NCBI GenBank assembly: GCA_036872755.1
Contig: JAVHNS010000003.1
Coordinates: 2,108,001 to 2,172,000 of the forward strand
Length of the DNA stretch: 64,000 nucleotides
Direction: 5' to 3'
Source of the DNA: Orbilia blumenaviensis
Taxonomy: Eukaryota; Ascomycota; Orbiliomycetes; Orbiliales; Orbiliaceae
Numbering within the stretch: the stretch's first letter is position 1; each line of letters begins with the position of its first letter. A program made the translations under genes and the position numbers. Of this stretch, positions 1-12,778 are shown piece after piece. The notes beneath the pieces are model-generated. The model did no database searches. It was not told the origin of the DNA and saw only the letters and a list, made by a program, of their open reading frames with translations.

Positions 1-632
1 GCACGGCGCAGAATAAATGCGCTACGCCTATTCTCTCAAAGAAAGAAACAAAGAAAAGGAAAAAGACGGGAGGGTGTGGAAATAGGAATGGGAATGGGAA
101 AAAGAACAGGCGCTTGATGACGCCTGTCTGGCTGTCAGCAACAAAGCCATGCGACAGTGCACCACCTGTCCATTCCATGGGATCTTGGATGCTTGCTGCT
201 TCTTAAGCTTGGGAGTGAATGGGCGACGTAGATGCACTACCCGTAGACAATAATAATAAATGTATGTGTGTACATGTATGTACAACATTCGATGGGCGAA
301 GATAATTGATTGGGAGTCGCACATCTGCAGGTGATATCAAAGTACAGTTGGACAGGTAAGCCCAGGCCAGGCTTCGGAACTAGCGCCACTGCATACTGTA
401 CTGTACAGTACTGTTCGTATACCGGCCAGTCAGCCAAAGTGGAGAAGCTCCCAACAGAAAATATATATATATATCCGAGTTGACAAAATTAAGATTGAAA
501 TCACGAAAGCAGCGGGATCGCCTTTCGGCCGGTGAACGACGAATTGGAAAAGCCGCGGCGCTGGCGAAAAGAAAATTCGGTGAGAGCTTTTTTTTTTTTT
601 TTGCGACAAAGCTAATTAGCGGGAACTGGGCT

Positions 633-674
<42 letters not shown>

Positions 675-2700
675 CTATTCTGTCATCAGTAGACTACTAC
701 GGTTTGTGTGCGATCATGTAAGGCCCTGCCGGCCTGGGAAACCTGGCGAGCGCATTTTCAAAAATCGAAGGCGACAGAAGAAAAAAAAGGAATGAAAGAA
801 GGAATGTGGAAGAGAGAGAGAAAAAAAGGAGAGGTAGGGTTCATCCACAGTGGTGACGATGCGCAACAGTCAGCGGTACTCCGACTGTATGTAGATATAC
901 ATTTTTTTACCTATCACAGTTAGCTTTTCTATTAGTTTGAAAATACAATACAATAACTTGCCTGTGGGGAAACCGGTTAACTGATAACAACGGCTGTTAA
1001 AAACCCCCCCAGTGCAAGTGTGGTGTTATGTGAATCAGCTAAGTTAGTGAACCAGCCAGGCCCCTCGGGCTTCGTCATTGAATTGCGAATTAGGAAGCTT
1101 TTTTTCCTTCCGTGCTCCAAGGCGCAGTCACTTAACCCTTTGCCTGAGCATGTCATGTCATTTTAGTTTGGACGGATCAGGTTATTCACCGACAATGTAA
1201 TATCGTAAGAGCGGCAATAATGAGCTCGCGGTCGCAGAGTGCAAGCCTGTTTATAAGGGTTACGTTTAGTTACTTAATTAAGTTAAAAGCCAGCGAATAT
1301 CGAATAAAAGGTATATTGGTTGTTAAAGGTCCGGAGGTATAGGTACTTCATCACTACTTGGTGGTTAAGTATAGAAGTACTCTATGCATAATATGCTTGG
1401 GGATTCATGTTTTTCATTGACAGTTCTGTGCGCCTGCAAGTGCAAGGCTTAAACATCAGTGAGAAGCTCACCGTCGTGTACTGTCTTGTATCTATTTCTA
1501 TCTAATATATATTAAAATGTCTTTGAAATGGTGTACGACTCTGATTGGCTGGTGTGATAATGATGCTAGATCTATAGATCCTCATCGGTATCCCGAGCTC
1601 GAATACAAGATATGATATCGATATATCAAAACCCAATGCAATTGCGAGCCTTGTTAGCAGGTATTCAACAGTTAATTTGTTACCACAGAATCGCGACGAT
1701 AACAGAGGACCGATCCGAACCCTAAACGATCGATCAATAGCATTGATAAAAAAACAAAAAAGACTACTTTTCCGAAACCAGTGAAGAAGGGATAACTATT
1801 TTTCTTGGAAGCTTCGTTTCAGAAACCGTCGGCCTAAGTCCAGCCAAGACTCGACGATTGCCAGGTAATTCGCTCCCTGACTTTGACCTTGCGTGATGTG
1901 TGTGTGTGTGTGTGTATCTGAGACCCCGAGACTTGCGCCGGACTAAGGTATTCCGGTTCCTAATCTCCTATCCATCATGTCACAGGTATCGACTAAAGAT
2001 CATTAGGACAATCTTATCGATCAAGATGTCGCCAGATGCTAAATATTCCGCTGGCGCCCGTTCTAATACTCAGGCGCATTTCATTACGCGGCGTGAAGCC
2101 GGCCTCAGACCTTCGTAAATTATACAGTGTGAGGGATCGCAAGAGCTGTTTCGAAACCAATACCTCAAGTGTTAATGTGATATAGTAAGAACCATGGAAA
2201 AGGCGAACTTGGCAAGATTTTAAACCGCGATAGCGAGGTGAAGGGATAGGTACTCCACTATCGGATGAGCTCAGGTACCTACTACTAAGTTAAGCATTAA
2301 TTCTGGTGGCGAAAGAAAGGAAGCGCGCACGTCGTCAATCAGTAGCAAGCGGAGACGCTGGTTTCCCAGCATCCTTTCCTTTATTAATTATTATTCCTTG
2401 AAACCTAGGCCTTCTTCTTTTTTTCTCATGGAGAACAAGAGCAATTGATAGCTGGGAAAATTGCTAATCTTCAGCGATTTTGGGGTGGGGATGTGGAGCT
2501 CGAATGGTGGTGAGGTTTCAAGATTGCATTTTGAAGCCAGGCCGGCCAGGTACTTCCGTAGATAACTTACCTACTTCTGCCCCCGGAAGAACTTCCAATA
2601 AGTCACTTCGGTACTTACTTGGTTATGGGCAGAAGTACTTAGTACTTAGTACTTACTTACTACACTGAATTGGTTTATGTGTTCGAACTAGTGAAGTGTC
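1..2700. other. Gene-poor left-end intergenic region
   Basis: No reading frame here exceeds about 100 codons and none has a recognisable domain. The first 120 bases are purine-rich on the plus strand, so pyrimidine-rich on the minus strand, which would fit a promoter or leader of a minus-strand gene lying left of the window. Positions 1200-2400 are AT-rich without repeats that I can define. A 40-base T run lies at 635-674. Around 2635-2660 there are tandem GTACTTA units. I see no tRNA, transposase or CRISPR-like structure. Confidence 0.6.
635..674. repeat. Uninterrupted 40-base poly(T) tract
   Basis: Forty consecutive T are read on the plus strand, preceded by a shorter 14-T run near 589-602. 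No target duplication or retroelement sequence is visible beside it. It could be the poly(A) tail scar of an old minus-strand retroinsertion, a replication-slippage tract or nucleosome-excluding DNA. Exact length is likely to be unreliable in assembly. Confidence 0.8.
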
Positions 2701-3587
2701 GACCGGGGGCCTGTTTGTTTATTCTCGTGCATGACTGAGCTGCGACTGAAGCAGCAGTGGATGCAGCGTCGAAGCGGCCAATCAGGGCGCTGGAGGGGAC
2801 CGACGCCTGGGCGATATCTGAACGCAGGAGAGGGCACACACACCCACACTTTGCACACAGACACAGACACAGACACACATAATCGACGGGGGAAGAGCCA
2901 ATGCCCGTCGAAGAGTGGAAAAGTAAAAGGGTAGGTCTCGATATAAACAGGAGATCGAAGGGGATGGATTAACCATCTTGGGACTGTGCGAGCATGTACC
3001 CGGCAAATGCGGAGCTTCGAACGAAGCGAAACGTTAACGTTAACCTCTCGCTCTTGGGATCCCCACCCCAAAATCAGAATTATCATGAAATGAAATGAAA
3101 AAAAGCGCTGCGAAGACCGAGAAAAAGAACGTGAGAGGTAAAAGGAGGGTATGAGCGAAGTCTTGAGGGTAAGGCGACCGGTGGGATCGGGATGCGCACG
3201 TTGCGACGAAAGGGCGAAGTGGAGATATTTGAGGGTCAAAGAAGAATAAATATATAATAGCTAAGAAGTAACTATAGTATAGCACCACCGTTCAGAGTGA
3301 CTACTCACTAGCAACAGGAACAATTGCAATTTTGGATTTTTGTTTTTGCAGGTGGATTCGATTCCGTCACATCTGATTCGATTTCGAGGTCGAATTCGGT
3401 TGGGCCTGTTCTGTTCTGCCCGCCGGCAAGCTTAATTAACTCCACACACACACACTCACACTCACACTCGTAAACATACACTAGTATTTCACCTCCCTCG
3501 CTGGCTCTTTCGCTCGCTCGCTCACTCATTCTCTCTTCTGTCTCCTTAGTTAGTAAGCTTCATCGTTTCTCCCCTTTTCTTCACTAT

Positions 3588-3613
3588 AGTTGCAGTTGCA
3601 GTTGCAGTTGCAG
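3588..3613. repeat. Hexanucleotide repeat (GTTGCA)n
   Basis: About four perfect copies of a GTTGCA unit in the CT-rich leader upstream of the Zn2Cys6 gene. Confidence 0.8.
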
Positions 3614-4548
3614 CGTGTCTGTCTGTTCAGTGTGTGTGCGCGCGCGCAGTCGTATGTGTGTATATGCCATATTACCATCATCAGCAGCAGCAGCAGCAGT
3701 GGTAGTCAAATAAGTCGCAAGTCCCGCATCACGGTATATCGAATAGGACAGGATAGAGTAAGAATAGGAATAGGAATAGGACAAGAGAGGATCATAAGTA
3801 ATAGTATAGTATAGTATACTATACCATACTACCTATTGGTCTAACTAGTACTCTCTTACGGACCTCCAGCTGGTTAAGTAAGATACTTAGCTAGCTCTCT
3901 GCAGCTCCCTGTCAGTGCATCGATCGCCAACTCGCAACCTGCAAACCCTCGAATCGATATATCTCTCTCCCTCTCTCCCTCTCTCCTCTTCCCGCGAAAC
4001 ACCACCACCACCACCACCTCTACCACCATCGTACCACCATCGATACCATCATCGTCATCCATCATCACCATCCTCCTCCTCCTCCTCTTCTCCCTCTTCT
4101 TTCTCGAGAATCCAGCGGATTCCCTTCTTTTTTTCTTTTCTTCTTCTTCTTTCTTTCTTGTCTGTTGAAGTTGCGCTCTGGCGCCCGGTCTGGTCCTCTT
4201 TTGTCTCTTGTTAAATTCAATTGTGAGTATTTAGTGGTGGTGTACGTCTGCCGCACAAAAACGTCGCTTTCTTTCGCACCGATCGATTTGGGAACCGCGC
4301 TGTTGGCGGGTCCTTCCCCTTCCCCTTCCCCTTCCATTTTCCCTTTTCCCCTCTCCCTTCCGGTACGGTACTGTGCAGTTCCTGTTCCCATTCCCTTCCG
4401 GAGACTGCCTTAAGTACTACATATCTGCTAGTCCTCATTGAATATCCTGCTTCTTGAGTGTTATTATTGTTATAATCGTCGTCATTATCGGCAGCAGTAT
4501 CTGGCAGTAGTATCGTCATCGGAGAGCATGAGCAGCCAGTCGCATCGG

Positions 4549-4583
4549 CATTCTAGCATTCTAGCATTCTAGCATTTTAGCAT
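4549..4583. repeat. Octamer tandem repeat (CATTCTAG)n
   Basis: Four to five copies of an 8-base unit, the last with one substitution (CATTTTAG), in the upstream leader region. Confidence 0.8.
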
Positions 4584-4640
4584 CTGCGTGTTAGCAATTG
4601 TTTCGCACTTCTGATCTGTTAGATTATTTTATTTTATCTT

Positions 4641-4674
4641 ATTCTATTCTATTCTATTCTATTCTATTCTATTC
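4641..4674. repeat. Pentanucleotide microsatellite (ATTCT)n
   Basis: Nearly seven perfect ATTCT units. A second short block of the same motif occurs near 6228-6241, just upstream of the likely 5' UTR intron. Confidence 0.85.
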
Positions 4675-5042
4675 AATTCAATTTATTTCCCTTACTGCGA
4701 GTGTTAGTACCTGCTGCTGTTACTACTATCTCTTGTTATCATCATCATCATCACCATCAGCGGGCATCGGGATATATTTTATTTATTTATTTCTCTGAGT
4801 GAGCGAGCCCTTTTTTTAACACTCGTCTGTCTTTCGATCGTTTAAAGTTGTCCTTCTCCTCTTCACAAGAAAGACTGGAGTTATAAAACTTGCTCGTTGC
4901 TCTGCTCTGCTCTGTTCTGTTCTGTTCCGGTCTGGTCTGGTCTGGTGTGGTCTTTCTATTCCGTTCCATCCATCGTCCAACGTCGTCCGATCCTTCCCTT
5001 TCAGACCCGGGCCTTGTCAGTTTGCTGCTGTCCTTCTTTCTG

Positions 5043-5068
5043 CACACACACACACACACACACACACA
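5043..5068. repeat. Dinucleotide microsatellite (CA)13
   Basis: Thirteen perfect CA units, followed by CTACT/CTCTA-type and CAC/CTA triplet tracts up to about 5260, all in the non-coding leader. Confidence 0.85.
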
Positions 5069-6406
5069 TACCTCTCCCTCTCTCCACTCTATCCTACTCT
5101 GCTCTACTCTACTCTACTCCTCTACTCTACTACCACCCACACACACCACACCAATCCAACTTCCCTTTGCCGTAAACCTCACCACCACCACCACTACTAC
5201 TACTACTACTCCCCCATCCCTCCCACCATCCACCACCCACCACCACCACCACCATCGTCATCCATCCTCAAAAACTCCTCAATCCTGAGGTACTGACATC
5301 CGCCATCTACGTCCTCTCTCGCAGGCGCTATATTATATTTTTCTGTCGGGGAATCCTTGTCACAATATTCCGGCCATCCGATTCACATTTGCTCTTCGCC
5401 TTTTTTTTTTTGGTGGAAAGAACTCCTCGAGGCTGTTGACGTTGTCGCTGTTACTACCGCTGTTGGGTTGAGAATATAACCAACCAACAGCGCACTCATC
5501 CATCACCCCCTTCCACCCATCTATCCATCCATCCATCTGCTCCTCATCCATATCGCGTCCTGCTCGGCCTGATACTACTACTGCTTCCTCTGTCGCCGCT
5601 GCTGCTCATCCTGCCTTCGTCTTCGCTCGCGCTGGCATCGAGCCCTTTTTTCTGCTTCGCTTTTGGTTCGACCTCGATTCTGGTCCTCTCTCTCTACCGT
5701 CGGCTGTCGCTCCCTGTTCCGAGCGTCGACTAAAGGACTTATCTTTCTCTCCATTCCTTGGACAGCAAAACACCCGACCTGGCTGGTATGTCCCATTCAA
5801 TCCACCGCTCATCAGAATAATCATAAAATCCATTCGTTCATCCACCCATCCATTCATCTATCTGTCCATCTATTCATCCATCTATCCATCCATATATCTA
5901 TATCTATCTATCCATCTATCCAGTCCATTTCATCCTGCATTCATTTCGCTTCTCTCTGTCTCGCTCTATATCTATCCACTTCGCTGTTCATCTCTCCGTT
6001 TCCTCTCGGCTTCCCTGGATTTTTTTTCCCTTTCGTTGTCTCGGATTTTTTGGGGGGTCCTCTTGCTCATCGCGAATGCAGTTCATCATAACAGCCTTCC
6101 CGGCCCTCAAAGGTCACCATTAGCGTGATCCTCCGGATTCTCCATATTCTCCTCCATCTTAGTTCGGGTCCCGGTCTCTTTCGCTGAGATTAAAAAACAT
6201 CAAGGTATCTTTTTTCCCTCTTCTAGTCTATTCTATTCTATCAGGTATCTTTCAGCTTTCCGAACAACTTAACAAACCCCCCCTTACATCTTCGGCTGTA
6301 GCGTTATATATAGATATATATTTAACTAACTAAATCCTATTCTTCAAACAGCCACCTTTTACGATCGCATTCAGAATCCCTTAATCGCACATTATTCTCG
6401 CCCATC

Positions 6407-8121
6407 ATGAATCTCCAAGCCATCCTAACCGATTCCTCTAATTCGGCCCATACGATACCCATTGGAATGCCTCTACCGGCTCCTCTTCCTCATCCTCCTA
6501 CAATGCCGAAAAAGGTCACCTTCGCTCTGATCACTGACCCCGCTGAGGTCACCGAGGGCGTCGACGAGCTCCCTACTGTCAAATTCACTATTAATCCTCA
6601 CGATACAACAGAGTCTATAACAACTGCCATCAGGTCCTTCTTCGGCTTGTTCTCCGGTGATCCGAATGCTGCTTATCGTGTCTCGTTTGAAGACGAGAGC
6701 GAAAATCGCATCATCCTCTCCTATCACAACGTCCGAGAGAATCAAACCATCTTCGTCAAGGCTTTAGGGGAAACGCTACATACTACCACCCGTGATAGCC
6801 GAGGAGCAAGTCCCAACAAAGTTCGGGCCGGTTCTGCGGCTATGTCTAGGTCGAGGAGTAACAAGAGACATGCGTCGAGTACTCCGACTCCTGATATTGA
6901 CCTGCGAAAGCAGGTCGAGCCAGTCGCCAGCGCTGAAATCTCCGTCGAGAACATCCTCGAGGGATCTAGGAGGAAGCGACTAAAGTTCGAGAGCTCGGTA
7001 TGGCCACATGTCTCCTATCTCCAGCCAAAAATATATTTTCTTCTTCTTGATCTCTGTTCTAACAGGCAACGCAGGAACTCCCTCTCTTCCCGGAGATGAC
7101 GAATCGATTCGGCCCGCCATCTTCGTCATCCGCGAGTCCCTCGCGACCGACCCCCCAACTAACCCCTTACTCTCAGCCGGGTCATCATAATACCTATCCT
7201 CATCCCCAATCTGCCTATCTTTACTCCCTTGGTACTGAGCCGACTCCTCCTCCCAGCGCGACTACAAATACCAGAGTTACATTGCCTACTCCAGCGCCCA
7301 CAATCGCTTCCTGTATCTCTGATGAAGATGCGGCGATCCAATTGATGCGACTGGGGGAAAAGCCGACCAACAATGGTCACTCACAACACCATCACCAGAT
7401 CCGCCATCAGTATTCTCCTGATGTGGACTACAATGGTCAGCCAACTCACGCTGCCTTGCTCCCGAGTCCTGTTTCTCATGGCTATAGCCAACACACCAGC
7501 CCTGTGCGAGTTGCTGGATATGCTCGTCCTCTTACATACGAGGACGCTGAGGACGATGTTCGGGATGGCAACTATATCGCATCGGACGAGTACCAAGATG
7601 AGGAGGACGAGATTCCACTACTCCACAAGAGGCCGCAATTTGCTCCAAACCGACAGGCCCCTCCACCCCCCAACGGTGTCAGGAAGAAGCCTTCGTCCAA
7701 GCCTAAGAAGGTTAAGAAACCTGCCAACAATCTCATCCCTGCCCCGCAACTCAACGCTTTTCCGGGATACCCAGCGGCAGAAACAAGCTTCAACAGTTTA
7801 GAGGCCGCCACCTCCCTTACCAGCCTCGCGAACCCTGAAGCAAAATATGCTCAACCAGGCGTTATGCTACCTCCTGAACCTCAGGAGAACCAGAAGCCGC
7901 GATGTCAGCGCTGCCGAAAGTCGAAGAAGGGATGCGACCGTCAACGCCCTTGCCAGCGTTGCAAGGATGCTGGAATCCCGGCTGATCAATGTATTAGCGA
8001 GGATGAGGCTGGTACTCGCCGTGGTCGCATGAATGCCGCAAAGGCAGCAGCTGCCAACGGGATTGTGAAACCAAAGGCTCCCAAGCCAAAGAAGCGCAAG
8101 CTCACACCCGAGCAAATATAA
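6407..8121 (+). CDS. Zn(2)-C6 binuclear cluster protein with C-terminal DNA-binding domain
   Basis: Two exons: 6407-6997 and 7066-8121. The GTATGG donor and AACAG acceptor join in phase 0 to give 548 residues. A second in-frame acceptor nine bases downstream would remove three residues. Residues 477-506 form a Zn2Cys6 cluster with spacing C-x2-C-x6-C-x5-C-x2-C-x9-C, followed by a basic KPKKRK stretch that could be a nuclear localisation signal. The cluster near the C-terminus is unusual, because most fungal members carry it at the N-terminus, and no fungal-specific middle homology region is recognisable. The N-terminal 100 residues look folded and could be a beta-grasp module, which is only an impression. 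The middle is Pro/Ser/His-rich and probably disordered. Role inferred: nuclear sequence-specific transcription regulator; target unknown. The long CT-rich leader suggests complex control. Confidence 0.88.
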
Positions 8122-10286
8122 AACGGACATACCACCACCACTACCGCCACCGCCACCGTTTAACCATTATATACCATACCCTTTTCTTTGTTCGGCATGG
8201 TTTTCATCGGACATTTGATTCAGGTATCTTTTCTCAACAAAAGCACACGGAATGGTTTTTAAAATTTTCCTTTCGCTTTGTATATCTTGTACACCTAGTT
8301 CCTATAGTTTGTTCGTCACTTCTCAGCTTTCCTCCTTCAGGGTCATTATATCGATCGACCCGACCTACGACGCCAACGTTTGCAAAAAAAAAAAAAATCA
8401 TCACCTCATCCTTTACGACCCTCCAACAACAAACAACATATAGACTTATAAACACGACGGCCATCACGAAACTCGCTCCTCGCCCCCGATATCTTTCATC
8501 TCGAAATTCGCTTTGCAAACCCTGTAAAGTCCTAACCCTGTATTTGTCTCTTTCTTCTTATCCTTCTGCTTTTTTCGTTCTGTTAAGTTCATCGCGTCGG
8601 TGCATATCAGGTTCAGTTGGCAAAATACTCATGATTGCGAGATTTTTTTGCTTCCTCAGTTTGTCTTTCCGCTTTTGCTTGTTGCAGCTTTTGATCTGGG
8701 ATATATCCATGTATTAACTCTAGTGTCTGTATTCCCTACGGTGTTCTTTCTTCTTTTTTCTTTGGGTTCCTCAATTTTCCTTTGTCTGGGGCTCTTTCCT
8801 TCTCCTATCCCATTCCCTTTGGTCATTTGGCTTCAATTGTATTTTGTTTCCCCTTTCCTTATTCTTCCTTGGCTTCATTTTCGGTTGGGCCTTTCCTTAT
8901 CATTCTTTGTGAAATTTCTCAAAATATGGCTTCGGAGTTATTTGATATTTTCTGACTGTTAGGTTTTCTTTTCTTTCTGTTTCTTCCTTTTTTTTTTTCA
9001 ACTATCGTCACTCCGATCAAACTTTGCCATCTCCCCTATATACAAATAACAAATATCAGCCAAAAAGAAAAACAGAAGAAGACCCCAAACAAATAGTTCA
9101 TTCTGTTAAAAGAGGAACTTTTCCACACATCTTATACTATAACTACTACTACAATTACTACAATTACTACTGCTACTACGTATGAAGCGATATTCTTCCC
9201 TACTACTACTATACGATGTCTACTACCACTGTTTGATATACTCCTCCGATTTTTATCTTGATCTTTATCTTTCATCCTCCTTTCTTACTTGTCTTCAGCC
9301 TCGACCCTGGTTTTTTTGTCTACCCCAATGATTTAATTGGGGGCTGAGAGAGGGCTGAAGGAGACATCGAGTGCTAAGCTGCTTCTGTGTACCTACTTAA
9401 GTAAGGGGTGGGGGGGTTGGTGAATGCAAAGAGAAGAAGAAAAAAATATAAGCGCATAAACAATTACAATATAGCTTTCCGCTTTTTAACATTTTTTACT
9501 AGTTTTAGAAGATATCAAAAAGTTGGTATCTCCGAACATGATATGACGTAAGGATCGATTGAAAGGGGAGGGTTGCTCTCCCGAGGCGGCGGACCAATCA
9601 TATACCCAGGTAATTGTATTAGAGCTGGAAAATCCGGGGGGGAAAAGAACATATATCAATTGCCACCGAAGATGCCTGTACGTTGATCCGGATACCAGAT
9701 TTGCCGCTATCTCCATCTGAGGCTGTTAATCTGAGGCACTCGACCTGATATCCTTTAAGATTAATCGCCAGGATATACGCATGCGTACACTGTGGCTGTC
9801 TAACCCCCTGCATCCGTCCATACCCGATTTCAAAATATATGTAATATATGACACCATAAGCTATGTACTCAAGTACTTGGCTTCACTTATAAGCGCCCTT
9901 CTAACTTACCCCCCCTGGCAGACCAGACCAGGTTGACTTAAAAGAACCCATTGCAAAAATTCGCAAACCCTCCGCGAACAAAGAGTTACTTTTTTAGTTG
10001 TTGATGTGTTGCGACTGACGTCTAAATATAGCACCTCGCTTGGCGGCGTAAGCGAGCGCACGCTACCAAAAGCTTGGCCTGTTTTGATGAATAATTGCTT
10101 TTTGGGATATAAAAATTTCTGTTTGGTTTGTTTTTTTTTTTTTTCTGGGGGAGGGAATCCCGTTGACCAGTCATTTGGGTCGAGCCACCACCACCCCAAA
10201 ACTCCGCGTCTCCCACACACACCACAGTCCATTCCACATACTGCACTCCCCCACGCACACACGCACACACACCAAATCTCCCAAGG
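8122..10286. other. Intergenic: 3' region of Zn2Cys6 gene and promoter of the RPC53 gene
   Basis: The stretch after the stop is pyrimidine-rich to about 9020, with T runs, and is probably 3' UTR and downstream DNA. 9120-9240 has ACTACT-type triplets. Two minus-strand frames of 64-76 codons at 9486-9813 have no recognisable features and I do not call them. Around 9900-10286 the plus strand becomes C/CA-rich immediately before the RPC53-like start codon, as expected for its leader. Confidence 0.55.
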
Positions 10287-12553
10287 ATGCCGCCGAAACC
10301 GAGAGGGCGGCCCGCAAAGCCACGCGGCGGGGCGGCAGCAGCAGCAGCTTCATCTGCAGAAAGCTCCCACCAACAAACACAAGAACCAGCCGATCTACCA
10401 CCATCATCATCATCAACAGCAGCGGCTACGACAACTGACCCATCATTAACATTGATACCATCCGAATCAATTGAATCCACACCTCTAGCCATCCCACCTC
10501 CCTCAGGTCGTCTCGAAGGTTTAAACAATCCTTCTGCTCCGAATCTTAGGTCGACGAGAGGTGCTGCTGCTGCCTCTTCTTCTTCTTCTACTGCTGCTGC
10601 TATCGCTGCAGGTGGTGAAGCATCTGGATCGAGTACCGTTGCACCGCCGATTCTTGCGCCGGGGGAGCGTCCGAAGCCTAAATTGAAGTTTGCGCCGAAG
10701 AATACGACTAGGAAGACGAAGGAGTACGTTCTTTTCTTTCTTCTAACCCCCCCTGCTAGAGCTCTGATTGTGGTTGCTGAGAATTGAGATTTTTGGCCCC
10801 GGGGGGGGGGGGGGGGGGAGTGATGAGTGATGAACGCTGACTGATGATGTTTGGGTTGATGGTTATAGGGAACGAGAGCAGTTAAACAGAAAATATGCCC
10901 CCCCGCCGGATGAATCAGTCAATGCCTTTGGCGTCACACGTGGAGGACCTTCTGGCCGTGGTGCGAGGGGTAGAGGGCGTGGAAGAGGAGGGTTAGGAAG
11001 AGGAGGGGAGGGTCTGAAGCGGGAAGAGGCCGCCGTAGCTTCGGGACCATTTTCAATGGGGAGTGTCATCACTAGTAAGGAAACCCTTCTTCATTTTTAA
11101 TCTCGCCTTCAAATCATGAACAAATAAAATACAAGCTCTCCAAGCATCACAGCAAAAAAGACTAATTACTTTCTACGACTAAAAAAACTACAGTGGGAGG
11201 AAAGCAAAAGATTTCGATAGAACGCACATCACGATCCTTTAGAACAAATCGAATGGGCGGATCAAAGATTAAACGCGAAGTCGGGGAGGACGGACAGGTC
11301 AAAGACGAATTATACTCATCATCGGACTCGGAGGGTGGGCCCAAAGTTGATGTGGAGATGATTGAGTTGATTAGCAGCGATGATGAAGATGATGGAGAAG
11401 GAGGGGAGAAGAAGTATTCGTCTGTTAAGGGCTTTGCGCCGGTTAGGATTGAGAGAAGGGAGCATGTTGATAAGTTAGCACAGCAGAGTGGTGGCGGCGG
11501 TGGCGGCGGGGTAAAGGAGGAGAAGGGGAAGAGGGATGCTAAAGGGAAGGGCAAAGAGGTTGATTTGGAGATTTTGGAGGAGAGAAAGGCGAGGCCTGGG
11601 AGAAGAGATTCGGGGACGGGACCTAGAGGTATACTCTTCACATACGCACTCCCTCTCTCTACTGCCTTAAGCGTCTCGGGGCGAGTTTTACTAATATGGG
11701 CGGAAATAATAGTTAAAATCGAACCATCGGAATCTCCAAAGGCCACCAGACGCTCCACCAGATCTCCGGAAGTTAAAAAGAAGCAATCAAGCTCACCCGA
11801 GGATAGAAGGCGAAAACAGATGGCGAGATCGAGATCCGGAAACCGAAAGAAGGATATAATAGTTCCTCAGTCGCAGGAAGATTTTGAGGAAATTGAGAGG
11901 TATGAGCAGGACCGCTTTTCGATGTTGAGGGAGTTGGGACCAGCGCTGCCTGAGAGAGGTGTTGATGCTGAAGGAGATCATGATATGGTACGTTCTATGA
12001 AGTTCTAATATATTTCCAAAGAGTGGGTGGTTTTCTTACTGACTTAATACGCGAACAGGGTGATGACTCCGCGCCTCCCGTTCCCCCACCGGACGAGAAA
12101 CAGAACAAACTATACCTATTCCAGTTTCCACCTGTTCTACCACTCATGGAACCGGCTGAAGAAGTTGACGACGCGGAGACCCAGGTTAAAGAAGAGGATT
12201 CTGCCGCCCCGGCCGCCGCCGCCGCCAGCTCGTCCCATCAGCCAGCTATCAAAAAGGAAGAAATTCCAAGGTCAAAGTACACCACTCTTGAAGAAGTCCA
12301 GAAAGCACAGTTACCACCTGGTACGGCCGGAAAGCTCAATGTCCACCGGTCAGGGAAGGTTACCATGGTCTTTGGCGGAATCGAATTCGAAGTCCACCGA
12401 GGAATTGACTGCGAGTTCTTACAAGATATTGTTGTTTTACAGAAGGATAGTGGAGCGGTGGATGAAAGAGGGAGGCCTAAGGGGAGAGCTTGGGGGATGG
12501 GCCAACTGAAAGGGAAGTTCGTTGCGACACCTGATATTAGCAAGTTGGTCTGA
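10287..12553 (+). CDS. RPC53: DNA-directed RNA polymerase III subunit RPC4 (Rpc53)
   Basis: Five exons: 10287-10723, 10869-11074, 11194-11628, 11713-11987 and 12059-12553. All have GT-AG borders and compatible phases, giving 615 residues. The last about 100 residues match the RPC4 family core: a TTLEEVQKAQLPPG stretch, then HRSGKV and FLQDIVVLQ. This part binds Rpc37 (RPC5) in the TFIIF-like heterodimer of RNA polymerase III, which works in promoter opening, termination and reinitiation at tRNA and 5S genes. The N-terminus is low complexity (Ala/Ser/Pro), followed by an RG-rich segment near residues 165-185 and acidic and Lys-rich segments, as is usual for this subunit. Intron 1 contains an 18-base G run. 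The N-terminal half is poorly conserved in the family, so exons 1-3 rest mainly on splice signals and phase. Confidence 0.92.
10801..10818. repeat. 18-base poly(G) tract inside RPC53 intron 1
   Basis: CCCC followed by eighteen G within the first intron of the RPC53-like gene. Long G homopolymers are rare and prone to sequencing error and quadruplex formation. It does not overlap the donor or acceptor. Confidence 0.85.
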
Positions 12554-12743
12554 TTTTTACCGCTGTAGGATTGGAGAGAAAGAGAGGGAGGGAGAGAGGA
12601 TAACGATGTAAGATATGTGTGTGATACTACTACTTCCTATCCCCAAGAGCTTAGCTGTTGCAACAGGGTGGTATGATAGACGAATGAGCTCGATATTAAT
12701 AAATTGTCTATGACATCTTCCCATACGATTATGACCTCAAACC

Positions 12744-12778
<35 letters not shown>

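Larger units (their letters stand above)
2700..6406 (+). promoter_or_regulatory. Long CT-rich promoter/5' leader of the Zn2Cys6 gene
   Basis: About 3.7 kb upstream of the Zn2Cys6 protein has no credible coding sequence. From about 3480 onward it is strongly pyrimidine-rich on the plus strand and packed with short tandem repeats. Long CT-rich leaders are typical of fungal regulatory genes, so I infer promoter plus 5' UTR. A likely 5' UTR intron ends at the AACAG acceptor at 6347-6351, with a TAACTAAC branch sequence around 6323-6330 and GTATCT donor candidates at 6205 or 6245. Several small upstream reading frames would lie in any long transcript. Translated shadows here are low-complexity (Ser/Pro/His/Tyr runs) and are not counted as genes. 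Confidence 0.5.

Noticed and set aside
3915..5288. Several Ser/Pro/His/Thr-rich frames of 80-132 codons
   Set aside because: They are translations of CT-rich microsatellite DNA open in more than one frame and on both strands, with no domain.
8600..8962. 120-codon Phe/Leu-rich plus-strand frame
   Set aside because: Hydrophobicity results from T-rich 3' flanking sequence; there is no plausible membrane-protein pattern or family.
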